Assembly: GCF_001663775.1 (NCBI RefSeq)
Contig: NZ_KV467169.1
Span: 1,249,053-1,313,052 of the forward strand
Reading direction: 5' to 3'
Length of the DNA: 64,000 nucleotides
Origin: Arthrobacter sp. B6
Lineage (GTDB): Bacteria; Actinomycetota; Actinomycetes; Actinomycetales; Micrococcaceae
Of the stretch, positions 1 to 8,732 are shown piece after piece. A model generated the notes under the pieces. It did no database searches, had not been told where the DNA came from, and saw only the letters and a list, made by a program, of their open reading frames with translations. Every line of letters begins with the position of its first letter. Within the stretch, counting starts at the first letter, position 1. The translations under genes and the position numbers were made by a program.

Positions 1-537
1 CTTTCCCCGCCAGGGTGAATACAGATCGGTGATGTCCCAGGACCAGACCTGGCCCGGTCCGGTCGCCATCACAACCGGTTTCTCCCGTGGGGGCCGGTTG
101 TTCCGGCTCCTGGTAGGGATCGTGGGGCGCAGCATCTGGTCCTCGATCTGGGCCGCGACCCGCCACCAGGTCCGGCGGGAAGCGAGGACCACCCCCTTGT
201 CCCACGCGGCCGCGTAGGAATGGTCAACCGAGACCTGGTTGGCCCAGCCGTCCAGAATGTATTCGCAGATCCGGTCGCGATCCCCGGTGCTGATCCGCGA
301 TTCATAGGCCCGCTCAGACTGGGCGAGCGGGTCCTGCACGCGTTCGCGGGGGTTCTGCCGGTAGTGCCAGGTCGAGCGCGACACGCCGGCGCACTCGAGG
401 GCTTGCCGCTGCGAGCCGGTGAGCTTTGTCAGCTCCCGGACGAGGAGGTTCTCGGCTTCGATGAACCTTTCGGATCTTTCGTCCGGGCCGTATCGGGCTC
501 TGGCACGTTCAACTCGTGCAAGAGCCCGATAGCTTTT
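1..537 (-). pseudogene. IS3 transposase OrfB (DDE integrase), partial
   Basis: In the -1 frame relative to orfA the minus strand reads continuously from about 537 to base 1. It includes NLLVRELTKL, the HTH-like GVSRSTWHY, and QVSVDHSYAAAWDKG. The last segment in the window is QVWSWDITDLYSPWRGK, which is the first Asp region (WDITDL) of the DDE catalytic core of IS3 OrfB. The second Asp and the Glu lie outside the window. It has no start of its own and would be made as an OrfAB frameshift fusion. Because orfA is broken, it is probably not expressed. Confidence 0.75.
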
Positions 538-863
538 CCCAGAGCAGTATTCGTGCCTTCAAGTTCACGGATACGGCCCTTGAGCTGTTCGACTTCGGAC
601 TGGTGTTCAGCGATCTCCTTGGCGCGCGCTTTCTCAAACGCGGACCACTCGCCATTCGTGCGGGCCATACCCCCATGCTCTCGTGGAATCAGATTCCGGT
701 CGAGATCACCCTCTTGCACCATCTTCCGCCACCGCCGGAACGTCCATTCAGTCACTGGCTAAGAGGCAAGCCATTCCTTCCTCGTCCCATACGGCTGCAC
801 GTAATACTCATGTACCAATTCCCGAATCTCATCGCGGCTAATACCTCGCGGACCAACAGTCAT
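429..863 (-). pseudogene. IS3 transposase subunit OrfA, interrupted by an in-frame TAG
   Basis: The frame starts at ATG 863, with AGGAGC 5 nt upstream. It reads a short N-terminus ending GTRKEWLAS and meets TAG at 761-759 (codon 35). It then continues without further stops through WTFRRWRKM and a Glu/Leu-rich coiled-coil segment to 429. The uninterrupted continuation and the helix-turn-helix-like tryptophan/arginine pattern show that this was one gene broken by a nonsense mutation. Near its end the A AAA G stretch at 537-533 is a plausible -1 slippage site leading into orfB. Confidence 0.7.
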
Positions 864-921
864 GGCTGCTCCTGTTCCCTTCAATCACTGACTGACTCAC
901 AACCAGCCTGACGTAGAGGGT

Positions 922-1008
922 CGGCGCAGGAAGTGAGAGAGCGTCCTGCGATTCGGCGCAGGAAGTGATAGAGCGTCCTGCGATTCGGCGCAGGACGTGA
1001 GAGAGGGT
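922..1008 (+). repeat. Three tandem 32-bp units, each a small hairpin
   Basis: Units begin at 922, 954 and 986. The first two differ at one base and contain CGCAGGA ... TCCTGCG arms around a 12-nt loop. The third unit begins the same way (CGGCGCAGGACGTGAGAGAG) but diverges after GGGTTG. The same motif with the same 32-bp period occurs, in the same orientation relative to the downstream gene, at 18377-18432. Function unknown. Confidence 0.8.
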
Positions 1009-1071
1009 TGCCGGGCGGGCACCACTCTCCCCCGGTAGCGAACGGCCCGCCCCATTGCCCGCAGGGATCTA

Positions 1072-1077
1072 TATATT
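1072..1077 (+). promoter_or_regulatory. Probable -10 box of a leaderless ptrB transcript
   Basis: TATATT ends 6 nt before ATG 1084, the spacing expected when transcription begins at the start codon. The GAAGGA between them touches the ATG and is too close to work as a normal ribosome-binding site. No convincing -35 box is seen. Confidence 0.45.
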
Positions 1078-1083
1078 GAAGGA

Positions 1084-3312
1084 ATGACCCAGACTCCGCT
1101 GCAGGATTCCGCCACCACTTCCACCACGCCGCCCGTCGCCAGGAAGGTGCCGCACGAGCGGACGCACCACGGCGACACCTTCGTGGACAACTACGAATGG
1201 CTGCGGGAGAAGGAATCCCCCGAGGTCGTTGAGCACCTGAAGGCAGAGAACGCCTACCAGGAGGCCGTCACCGCGCATCAGGAACCGCTGCGGGAGGCCA
1301 TCTTCCAGGAGATCAAGGGCCGTACCCAGGAGACAGACCTGTCCGTCCCTAACCGCAAGGACGGCTGGTGGTACTTCAGCCGCTCGGTTGAAGGCAAGGA
1401 ATACGGCATCCAGTGCCGCGTCCGCGCCCAGGACACCGGCAACCCCGTGGCCGACTGGACTCCCCCGGCAGTGGAGGCCGGCGTCGAAATCCCCGGCGAG
1501 GAAGTGCTGCTGGACTGCAACATCGAAGCCGAAGGAAAGCCGTTCTTCTCCGTGGGCGGCTCGGCCGTCACTGTGGACGGGAACCTGTACGCCTACGCCG
1601 TGGATAATTCCGGCGACGAACGCTTCACCCTGCACATCAAGGACCTCCGCACGGGCGAGCTCCTGCCGGACGTCATCGAGAACATCTTCTACGGCGTCAG
1701 CTTCTCCCCCGACGGCACCCGCATCTTCTACACCGTGGTGGACGACGCGTGGCGCCCGTACCAGGTCAAGTCCCACGTCCTGGGCACGCCCGTCACCGAC
1801 GATGAGGTGATCTACCAGGAGGACGACGTCGCCATGTGGCTGGGCTTTGAGCTCTCCTCTGACAGGCGCCACCTGGTGCTGGGCATCGGCTGCTCCGAAT
1901 ACAGCGAGACCCGCCTGCTGCGTTTTGATGACCCGACGGCGGCGCTCACCACCGTGATCTCCCGCGACGAGCGTGTGCTCTATGAGGCCGAACCGTTCCT
2001 GCTCACCGGCCCTGACGGCACAACCCACGAACGCATCGTCATCACCCACAACCGGAACGCCGTGAACTCCATGGTCTCCCTGGCTGACCCGGCCGAGCTC
2101 GCCAAGCCGCTCTCCGAGCAGCGCTGGGACACCGTCGTCGGGCATTCCGACGACGTCCGCGTCAACGGTGCGGGCGTCACCTCCACGCACCTCATCGTGT
2201 CCATCCGCAAGGACACCATCGAACGGGTCCAGGTGATGGGGCTGGCCGGCCTGGGAACACCCGCGCAGGAGTCCCCCGTGGAGCCCGCGTTCGACGAGGA
2301 GCTGTATACAGCCGGCGTCGGCGGTTCCGACTACGAGGCCCCGGTGATCCGGCTGGGCTATACGTCTTACTTCACGCCGTCGCGCGTCTATGACTTTGTC
2401 CTGCCCACCCCTGCCCAGCCCGCGGGCGAGCTGCTGCTGCGCAAGGAAAGCCCGGTACTGGGCGGCTACGACCGCAACGACTACGTGGCCACCCGCGAAT
2501 GGGCCACCGCCGCCGACGGAACCAGGATCCCGCTGTCCGTGCTGCGGCACAAAGCCGTCAAGCAGGATTCGACGGCGGCCGGTCTGGTGTACGGGTACGG
2601 CTCGTATGAGCTGAGCATGGACCCGGGCTTCGGGATTGCGCGGCTGTCACTGCTGGACCGGGGTGTGGTGTTTGTGATTGCCCACATCCGCGGCGGCGGC
2701 GAACTGGGCAGGCACTGGTACGAGGACGGCAAGAAGCTCACCAAAAAGAACACCTTCACCGATTTCGTGGACGCCACCGACTGGCTGGCCACCTCCGGCT
2801 GGGTGGACCCGTCCCGGATTGCGGCGCTGGGCGGCTCCGCGGGCGGCCTGCTGGTGGGCGCCGTGGCCAACCTGGCACCGGAAAAGTACGCCGCGGTGGT
2901 GGCGCAGGTACCGTTCGTGGATGCCCTCACCACCATCCTGGACCCGGAGCTTCCGCTCTCGGCTTTGGAGTGGGAGGAGTGGGGCAATCCCATCACGGAC
3001 CCTGAGGTCTACGCCTACATGAAGTCCTACTCCCCCTACGAGAATGTCCATTCAGTTGCGTACCCGAAAATCGCCGCCGTAACGTCCTTCAACGACACCC
3101 GGGTGCTGTATGTGGAGCCCGCAAAATGGGTCCAGGAGCTGCGCAACAAGACCACCGGCAGCGAGCCCATCCTCATGAAAATCGAAATGGACGGCGGCCA
3201 TGGCGGGGCCTCCGGCCGGTACGTCCAGTGGCGGGAACGCGCGTGGGACTATGCGTTCATCGCCGATTCGCTGGGCGCCACGGAACTGCTTCCGGGCGCC
3301 GGCCTGAAATAA
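1084..3312 (+). CDS. ptrB: Oligopeptidase B (S9 family serine peptidase)
   Basis: Cytosolic peptidase of the prolyl oligopeptidase family, 742 residues, close to the usual oligopeptidase B length (about 700). The N-terminal half (to about residue 420) matches the beta-propeller gate, beginning with the family pattern GDTFVDNYEWLRE. The C-terminal part is the alpha/beta-hydrolase domain, with the nucleophile in GGSAGG (Ser585), Asp671 in SFNDTRV and His706 in DGGHGG. Members cut after basic residues in short peptides; the substrate here is inferred from the family. No signal peptide is visible. The ATG follows a TATATT box by 6 nt, so the mRNA may be leaderless. The TAA stop abuts a family A inverted-repeat element. 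Confidence 0.9.
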   Translation: MTQTPLQDSATTSTTPPVARKVPHERTHHGDTFVDNYEWLREKESPEVVEHLKAENAYQEAVTAHQEPLREAIFQEIKGRTQETDLSVPNRKDGWWYFSRSVEGKEYGIQCRVRAQDTGNPVADWTPPAVEAGVEIPGEEVLLDCNIEAEGKPFFSVGGSAVTVDGNLYAYAVDNSGDERFTLHIKDLRTGELLPDVIENIFYGVSFSPDGTRIFYTVVDDAWRPYQVKSHVLGTPVTDDEVIYQEDDVAMWLGFELSSDRRHLVLGIGCSEYSETRLLRFDDPTAALTTVISRDERVLYEAEPFLLTGPDGTTHERIVITHNRNAVNSMVSLADPAELAKPLSEQRWDTVVGHSDDVRVNGAGVTSTHLIVSIRKDTIERVQVMGLAGLGTPAQESPVEPAFDEELYTAGVGGSDYEAPVIRLGYTSYFTPSRVYDFVLPTPAQPAGELLLRKESPVLGGYDRNDYVATREWATAADGTRIPLSVLRHKAVKQDSTAAGLVYGYGSYELSMDPGFGIARLSLLDRGVVFVIAHIRGGGELGRHWYEDGKKLTKKNTFTDFVDATDWLATSGWVDPSRIAALGGSAGGLLVGAVANLAPEKYAAVVAQVPFVDALTTILDPELPLSALEWEEWGNPITDPEVYAYMKSYSPYENVHSVAYPKIAAVTSFNDTRVLYVEPAKWVQELRNKTTGSEPILMKIEMDGGHGGASGRYVQWRERAWDYAFIADSLGATELLPGAGLK

Positions 3313-3431
3313 CCCCATCGATTGCTCCCCACCGGCACCCTCGCCTCGCAAGCTCGGCCAGGGAACCCTGCCGGCGTGGGCCCAGGCCGTTTTGGGCCTT
3401 CAAAAGGGCGCTGTTGGAGCAATCGATGGGG
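3313..3431. repeat. Family A inverted-repeat element, copy 1 (119 bp)
   Basis: Perfect 16-bp terminal inverted repeats (CCCCATCGATTGCTCC at the left, its complement at 3416-3431) enclose a GC-rich core and an inner palindrome around CCGTTTTGGGCCTTCAAAAGGG. It begins immediately after the ptrB stop. A second 119-bp copy lies at 8614-8732 and a shorter one at 33313-33379. It encodes no transposase, so it is REP- or MITE-like. Confidence 0.85.
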
Positions 3432-3484
3432 TTTCCCCAGGGCTCGACAAGGCCCTTCAGGTCCGGGGGCGGGCGCACCAGTAC

Positions 3485-3513
3485 ACAATAAAGCTAATCA
3501 TGCTTACTATTGT
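3485..3513. promoter_or_regulatory. Palindromic AAGCATG-type element upstream of the repeat-protein gene
   Basis: An imperfect palindrome with outer arms ACAATA/TATTGT and inner AGC/GCT arms. Read on the minus strand it contains ATAGTAAGCATG, then 7 nt, then TTATTGTG. The same two blocks with the same 7-nt gap occur upstream of the CsbD gene at 31740-31771. It is probably an operator or an alternative promoter of a shared regulon; the factor is unknown. Confidence 0.5.
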
Positions 3514-3575
3514 CTGGCGCTGGGCTGCCCGCTGGGGGCAGGTCAACCCGCGCGGAAACTGGAGGTTGCGTGAGC

Positions 3576-4265
3576 ATGGAACATGAAATGCGTCCCCTGT
3601 CTGACGACGAACTGACATCTGAGCAGGCCACAGCCTTGCCGGACAAGGAAGTTGCATCCATTTTGGACCTGAATGCGGATCTGGACCTGGGCATCAACGC
3701 GGCGGCCCCCATCGACCTGGCCGTGGCGGCCAATGCCAACGTGGCTGCGCCGATCGACGCAGCGGCGTCGGCCAACATCCTTTCCTACGGTTCGGAGGCG
3801 CAGGCTTTGGCGGACCAGGGCGTCATCATCGACCAGGGAATCGTGGCAGACGCCAACGCCGCGTCCACCCAGGACAGCACCATCAGCCAGGGCAGCGGCA
3901 CGGTGGAGCCAGACGAATCCGCCGCGGGCACCACGGATGGCGGGCTCCTGCCGGACGGAACCATTCCGGATGGAACAACGCCCGACGTCGGTGCGCTGCC
4001 GGTTGATCCCGCAGCAGCCGTTGGCGGGGACCTCCTCAACGTCAACGTGGACCTTGCCGCCGACGCCGACATCGCCGCCCCGATCAACGGTGCCGTGGCA
4101 GCCAACGCCAACGTTGCTGCCCCGATTGACGCCGCCGTCGCCGCCAACATCGGTTCCATCGACAGCCAGGCCTACGCCGTGGCCGAGCAGGACGCCATCA
4201 TTTCCCAGCACATCGAGGGCGAAGCCAACGCGACTGCCGACCAGCAGTCCAACCTCGCACAGTAA
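3576..4265 (+). CDS. Ala/Asn/Asp-rich protein with a duplicated ~72-residue module
   Basis: A 229-residue acidic protein without cysteine, signal peptide or membrane segment. After a short leader (MEHEMRPLSDDELTSEQ) it holds two copies of a module containing AAPI(D/N)xAVAANANVAAPIDAA followed by SxAxAxAxQxxIIxQ. The copies cover roughly residues 30-105 and 154-229, joined by a Gly/Pro/Asp-rich linker. ATG 3576 is chosen because GGAGG lies 10 nt upstream; GTG 3570 is the alternative. It ends 6 nt before a PqqD/M50 metalloprotease gene, so it may be that protein's substrate, like a peptide precursor. I do not recognise the family with confidence. Confidence 0.65.
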   Translation: MEHEMRPLSDDELTSEQATALPDKEVASILDLNADLDLGINAAAPIDLAVAANANVAAPIDAAASANILSYGSEAQALADQGVIIDQGIVADANAASTQDSTISQGSGTVEPDESAAGTTDGGLLPDGTIPDGTTPDVGALPVDPAAAVGGDLLNVNVDLAADADIAAPINGAVAANANVAAPIDAAVAANIGSIDSQAYAVAEQDAIISQHIEGEANATADQQSNLAQ

Positions 4266-4271
4266 GCACAG

Positions 4272-6692
4272 ATGACCGACGCGAACGGCGGGCCGCGCCC
4301 CGAGGCGGGCCCGCCGTCGTCCTCTGCCACCGTTACCGAAGGCAGGCTGGAGATTCCCGCCCGGGCCGACGGCATCCAACTCCTGGGCCAGCCTGAAGGG
4401 TCCGGCTACCGTGAGGCCCCGTCCCTGGTCCGCCGCGCGGACGGCCAGACGCTGCAGCTGACGCGCCTGCTCTACCTCGTGCTGGAGGCCGCTGACGGGA
4501 CGCGGAGCGTGGAGGAGATTGCGCAGCACGCCAGCACCGGTTCAGGAAGGCTGGTCAGCGGCGACAACGTCCGTACGCTGATCACCTCCCAGCTGCTGCC
4601 GATGGGGCTGCTCCGCCTGGCTGACGGATCCCAACCGGAGGTCCGGAAGGCAGACCCGCTGTTGGGCATGCGTTTGCGCTACACGGTGACGGATCCGGAA
4701 CGCACCCGGAAGCTCACGGCGCCGTTCGCAGCACTGTTCCAGCCGCTGATTGTGGTGGCGGTAGTGGCCGCGTTCCTGGCGGCCTGCTGGTGGGTGCTGA
4801 TGGTCAAAGGGCTGGGCTCTGCCACGCATGAGGCCTTTGGGAACCCCGCGCTGCTCCTGCTGGTCTTCGCAGTCACGGTCCTCTCCGCGGGATTCCACGA
4901 ATTCGGGCACGCCGCGGCGGCCCGCAAGGGCGGCGCAACGCCTGGCGCGATGGGCGCCGGGCTCTACCTCATCTGGCCGGCGTTCTTCACCGACGTCACC
5001 GATTCGTACAGGCTGGGCCGGGGAGGCCGGCTCCGCACAGACCTGGGCGGACTGTACTTCAATGCCATTGTTGCGGTGGCCATCATGGCGGCCTGGTGGG
5101 CCACCGGCTTTGATGCGCTCCTGCTGGTGGTGGTGACCCAGATCCTGCAGATGGTTCGGCAGCTTCTCCCGCTGGTGCGGTTCGACGGGTACCACATCCT
5201 GGCCGATACCACCGGCGTTCCCGACCTCTTCCAGCGCATCAGGCCCACCCTGCTAGGCCTGCTTCCCTGGCACTGGGGAAAGCCGGAAACCAAGGTACTC
5301 AAGCCCTGGGCGCGCGCCGTGGTGACGCTCTGGGTCCTGGTGACCGTGCCGTTGCTGCTGCTCAGCCTGGCCCTGATGGTGATCGCACTGCCCCGTCTGC
5401 TCGGCACCGCATGGTCCAGCGTGCTCGGCCAACAGGCCATGCTGTCCGACAGCCTGGCCGCCGGGGACCCCGCCGGCGCCGCCGTCCGGGCCCTGGCGAT
5501 CATCGCCGTCGCCCTTCCTGTAGCGGGGGTGCTCTACCTCCTGCTCCGCCTCCTCCGCCAGCTGGCCGTGGGTTTGTGGCAAAAAACGCGTGGCCGCGCC
5601 GTGCAGCGCGTCGCCGCCATGGCCGCCGTCGCGGCAGTGTTCGCCGGGCTGGCATGGGCATGGTGGCCCGACGGCGGCACGTACCGCCCGGTCCAGCCCT
5701 ACGAACGCGGGACGCTGGCGGACGCCACCACATCCGTGTTTCCACAGGCGGAAACCGTGCTCCGGGAAGGCCAGGCGGGCAGGACCGTGGCGTTGTGGCC
5801 TGCCGGGGCGGACATGCCGACCCGTGAAAACCCCCAGTTGAGCATGGTGCTGGTCCCCGAGCCTGGGCCATCCACCGCTGAGTCCACCGCCCCGGGCACG
5901 GCCGCCGGCACCGCCCCGTCGTGGGTCTTTCCGTTCAGCCAACCGGACGCTCCGCAGGCCGGCGACAACCAGGCCCTGGCGGTGAACACCACTGACGGAT
6001 CAGTGACATACAGCGTGGCATTCGCCCTGGTCTGGGCTGAGGACGGTGCCCCCGTTGACACAAAGAACGAGGCTTATGCCTTCGCCAGCTGCACAGGATG
6101 CGCAGCGGTGGCGGTGGGTTTCCAAGTGGTGCTCATTGTGGGCCAGGCGGACGTCATCGTGCCCGAAAACCTGTCCGCCGCTGCCAACTACAACTGCCTG
6201 GACTGCCTCACCTACGCTCTGGCGAGCCAGCTTGTCCTCACCTTGGACGGCCCGCTCAGCGAGGATGCCATGTCCAGGCTGAACGCACTGTGGGCCGAGA
6301 TCGCCGCCTATGGCAGGAACCTCCGGAATGTGCCGCTCTCAGAAATCCAGGCACGGCTCGCCGACTACAAGGAACAGATCACCGCGGTGATCCAGGCAGA
6401 CTCCGGAACCTCAAAGTCCGGGAGCACGGCCCCCACAGGGCCGGCCACTACCGGCCCGGCACCGGCGCCGAGCCTGCCAGCTTCCCCCGGATCCACGGCT
6501 CCAGGGCCCACGGCACCCGCGCCCGCCCCGGCAGGCACCGGTGGGGCCACTTCGCCGGCCACCGGGCAGCCGACGCAGCCCGCGTTGGGTGACCCGCCGC
6601 CGTCGTCCGATCCAACCGGCACCGCCCCGGCGCCCTCAACGACGGCTGACGGAACGGCTCCTGAACCCCAGCCTTCCACCGCACCCAGCTAA
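4272..6692 (+). CDS. Membrane M50-type zinc metalloprotease with PqqD-like N-terminus
   Basis: An 806-residue polytopic membrane protein. Residues about 40-110 resemble the PqqD/RRE peptide-binding fold. Hydrophobic segments follow from about residue 155. The zinc motif HEFGH gives His209, Glu210 and His213, and the third ligand is probably Asp305 in RFDGYH, as in the YydH/M50 peptide-maturation group. Further membrane segments lie at about 345-480. The C-terminal part is predicted extracytoplasmic, with four cysteines in a C-x2-C and C-x2-C arrangement (CTGC, CLDC), and ends in a Pro/Ala/Thr-rich tail. It starts 6 nt after the repeat-protein gene with no clear ribosome-binding site, so it is probably translationally coupled. 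The role in processing that neighbour is inferred. Confidence 0.75.
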   Translation: MTDANGGPRPEAGPPSSSATVTEGRLEIPARADGIQLLGQPEGSGYREAPSLVRRADGQTLQLTRLLYLVLEAADGTRSVEEIAQHASTGSGRLVSGDNVRTLITSQLLPMGLLRLADGSQPEVRKADPLLGMRLRYTVTDPERTRKLTAPFAALFQPLIVVAVVAAFLAACWWVLMVKGLGSATHEAFGNPALLLLVFAVTVLSAGFHEFGHAAAARKGGATPGAMGAGLYLIWPAFFTDVTDSYRLGRGGRLRTDLGGLYFNAIVAVAIMAAWWATGFDALLLVVVTQILQMVRQLLPLVRFDGYHILADTTGVPDLFQRIRPTLLGLLPWHWGKPETKVLKPWARAVVTLWVLVTVPLLLLSLALMVIALPRLLGTAWSSVLGQQAMLSDSLAAGDPAGAAVRALAIIAVALPVAGVLYLLLRLLRQLAVGLWQKTRGRAVQRVAAMAAVAAVFAGLAWAWWPDGGTYRPVQPYERGTLADATTSVFPQAETVLREGQAGRTVALWPAGADMPTRENPQLSMVLVPEPGPSTAESTAPGTAAGTAPSWVFPFSQPDAPQAGDNQALAVNTTDGSVTYSVAFALVWAEDGAPVDTKNEAYAFASCTGCAAVAVGFQVVLIVGQADVIVPENLSAAANYNCLDCLTYALASQLVLTLDGPLSEDAMSRLNALWAEIAAYGRNLRNVPLSEIQARLADYKEQITAVIQADSGTSKSGSTAPTGPATTGPAPAPSLPASPGSTAPGPTAPAPAPAGTGGATSPATGQPTQPALGDPPPSSDPTGTAPAPSTTADGTAPEPQPSTAPS

Positions 6693-6726
6693 GGGGCAGC
6701 CATGGCACTGTGCAAAGGGAGCCAGT

Positions 6727-7194
6727 TCAGTTGCCTTCCTGCCCGTACTCGGGATGCTCTGCCAGCAGTTCCGACAGCGTCTCGAGGTTGGCGCGGACCG
6801 TCCTGGTCTGTGCCGCTTCCACGAAACGGTCGGCGAGTTTTCCGAACACTCCGCCGAGACCTGAGGCCGCGTCGATCCGGTAATTGAATCTGGTCCCGTC
6901 GCCTTCGGGTTCGAGGATTGTGGTGATGGTGAAATCGAACTGCCCGTCCACCGAACGGGATACGATCCGGGTGGGAGGCTGGAATTCCGTGATCTCAGCA
7001 GTCCAGTCGAACTTCCTGCCGACCACCTTGCTGGTGCCCTGGGCCCGGGTGCCCACGGCTTCGGGTACGCCGCCGACCGTTTCCGCATGCAGGACCGACG
7101 AGTCCCAGACCGGGATGTTTTCATTCTTGGACACAAAATTGAAGACCTCCTGGGGAGGCCGGGAAATGTAGACGCTGTCTTCTACGACTGGCAT
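6727..7194 (-). CDS. SRPBCC (START-like) family protein
   Basis: 155 residues, helix-grip fold pattern: N-terminal VEDSVYISRPPQEVFNFVSK, a central FDWTAEITEFQPPTRIVSR, and a C-terminal helix with a conserved Leu/Ala pattern. Such proteins bind small hydrophobic ligands or act as polyketide cyclase-like enzymes; the ligand is unknown. ATG 7194 is chosen over the longer frame because AAGGAG lies 8 nt upstream. It converges with the M50 protease gene (34 nt apart) and diverges from the flavoprotein gene. Confidence 0.75.
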   Translation of the reverse strand: MPVVEDSVYISRPPQEVFNFVSKNENIPVWDSSVLHAETVGGVPEAVGTRAQGTSKVVGRKFDWTAEITEFQPPTRIVSRSVDGQFDFTITTILEPEGDGTRFNYRIDAASGLGGVFGKLADRFVEAAQTRTVRANLETLSELLAEHPEYGQEGN

Positions 7195-7398
7195 GACGAG
7201 CACTCCTTGGACACACCTGTTGCCGGCCCGGCTTGGCCGGCAGCTAGGCACAGCGTCAGTGTGGCCCCGGCAGAAAGGGCCGTCAAGGGGCCCAGGGTTC
7301 CCACCTCCCGGTCCTCCCGGTAGGGTCGAAGCCTAGCCAGCGGAGACGGGCACATGGCCACGTGGTGGCCCGCGCCCGCCTACGAAAGGAAGCGCCCC

Positions 7399-8598
7399 GT
7401 GAACACCAGGCACCACGACGTCCTCATCATCGGCGGAGGCAACGCCGGCATCTCCCTGGCGGCACGCCTGCACCGCTACGGCGTCACTGACATCGCCGTC
7501 GTCGAACCAAAAGACCATCACCTGTACCAGCCCCTGTTCTCCCACATCGCCGGCGGGCGGGCGAAGGCGAGCGAGGCAATCCGGGCGCAGTCCTCGGTCA
7601 CACCGCCCGGTGTCGAATGGATCCGGGACGGAGCCACGGACATCAACGCCGGCGCCAGCACGGTGACGCTTGGTTCCGGCGGCCAGGTCACCTACGGCCA
7701 CCTGGTGGTCTGCCCCGGCCTGCAGCTGGACTGGGACAAGGTTCCGGGGCTGGCGGCTGCCGTACACTCCCCGCACGGCGCCTCGCATTACGAGTTCGCC
7801 CTGGCCCCCAAAGCCTGGACGCTGCTCAGCAGCCTCCAGTCGGGCACAGCGGTGTTCACCATGCCGTCCGGACCGGCCAAATGCGCGGGCGCAGCCCAGA
7901 AGCCCATGTACCTGGCCTGCGATTACTGGAAGGAACACGGAGTCCTCGATGACATCCGCGTCATCATGGTCCAGCCCTACCCCACCGTCTTCGGCGTTCC
8001 GGGTGTTGATGAGGAGCTGAACCGGAAAGTCGCCGAGTACGGCATCGAACTGCGCCTCAACAGCGAACTGGCCTCCGTGGATCCCGCGGGACAGATGGCG
8101 CTGATCCGGGACAACGTGGCCGGCACCACCGAGGAACTCCGCTACGACGTGCTGAATGCCGTTCCCCCGCAGTCGGCGCCGGACTGGCTCAAGGCAACCG
8201 ATCTGCCGGCCGCGCGGGATGACGGCGGCTTTGTGCAGGTGGACCCGGAAACCCTCCGTCACGTGCGCTACCCGAACGTCTGGTCCCTGGGCGATGCGGC
8301 GGGCACCACCAATTCCAAGTGCGGCGGCGCGCTGCGGAAGCAGGCCAAGGTGCTGGCGAAGAACCTGGTGGCGACCCGCCGTGGGGCGCCGCTGAGTGAG
8401 AAGTACGACGGCTATGCGGTGTGCCCGTTCACGGTGTCCCGTTCCACGGTGGTTTTCGCCGAGTTCGACGCCGGCTACCGGCCAATGCCTTCCATCCCCA
8501 AGGTTCCGACGTGGAAGGAAAGCCGCGCCTCGTGGGTGGTGGACCGCGACGTTTTCCCGCAGGTCTACTGGAACCTGATCCTCAAAGGCCGGGCTTAG
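7399..8598 (+). CDS. sqr: Sulfide:quinone oxidoreductase-like FAD protein (type II)
   Basis: 399 residues. The N-terminal VLIIGGGNAGISLAARL is a dinucleotide-binding motif, and GDAAGTTNSKCGG near residue 305 is the second FAD contact. Cys162 (GPAKCAGA) and Cys308 (SKCGG) match the two active-site cysteines of type II (mitochondrial-like) sulfide:quinone oxidoreductases, which oxidise sulfide and pass electrons to menaquinone. GTG 7399 is preferred because GAAAGGA lies 8 nt before it; an upstream ATG at 7354 has no such site. No persulfide dioxygenase or rhodanese is adjacent. An NADH dehydrogenase-like role is the alternative. Confidence 0.75.
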   Translation: MNTRHHDVLIIGGGNAGISLAARLHRYGVTDIAVVEPKDHHLYQPLFSHIAGGRAKASEAIRAQSSVTPPGVEWIRDGATDINAGASTVTLGSGGQVTYGHLVVCPGLQLDWDKVPGLAAAVHSPHGASHYEFALAPKAWTLLSSLQSGTAVFTMPSGPAKCAGAAQKPMYLACDYWKEHGVLDDIRVIMVQPYPTVFGVPGVDEELNRKVAEYGIELRLNSELASVDPAGQMALIRDNVAGTTEELRYDVLNAVPPQSAPDWLKATDLPAARDDGGFVQVDPETLRHVRYPNVWSLGDAAGTTNSKCGGALRKQAKVLAKNLVATRRGAPLSEKYDGYAVCPFTVSRSTVVFAEFDAGYRPMPSIPKVPTWKESRASWVVDRDVFPQVYWNLILKGRA

Positions 8599-8613
8599 TC
8601 CGGGCGCGCCATT

Positions 8614-8732
8614 CCCCATCGACTGATCCCCACCGGCACCCTCGCCTCGCAAGCTCGGCCAGGGAACCCTGCCGGCGTGGGCCCTGGGCCGTTTTGGCCG
8701 GCGAAAAGGCCTTTACGGAGCAGCCGATGAAT
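8614..8732. repeat. Family A inverted-repeat element, copy 2 (119 bp)
   Basis: Same length as copy 1. It shares an almost unchanged ~65-bp left part (from CCACCGGCACCC to CCGGCGTGGGCCC) but has degenerate terminal repeats. Its right arm lies inside the ackA coding end: the AckA stop codon (8713-8715) and the final SSAAP residues are encoded by the element. Confidence 0.8.

Larger units (their letters stand above)
1..921 (-). mobile_element. IS3-family insertion sequence, partial and inactivated
   Basis: Reading on the minus strand, an orfA-like reading frame is followed by an orfB frame shifted by -1, the usual IS3 arrangement. The orfB reading runs off the window at base 1, so only the left part of the element is present. 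The outer end was not defined; it should lie between the orfA start (863) and the tandem repeats beginning at 922. OrfA carries an in-frame amber codon, so this copy cannot make full-length transposase by normal decoding. Confidence 0.8.

Noticed and set aside
922..1008. Possible CRISPR array
   Set aside because: Only three units, directly adjacent with no unique spacers, and no cas genes nearby.
3576..4265. Repeat protein as a lanthipeptide or thiopeptide precursor
   Set aside because: No cysteine, no Ser/Thr-rich core and no lanthionine or cyclodehydratase enzyme nearby. Only the PqqD/M50 link supports a maturation role.
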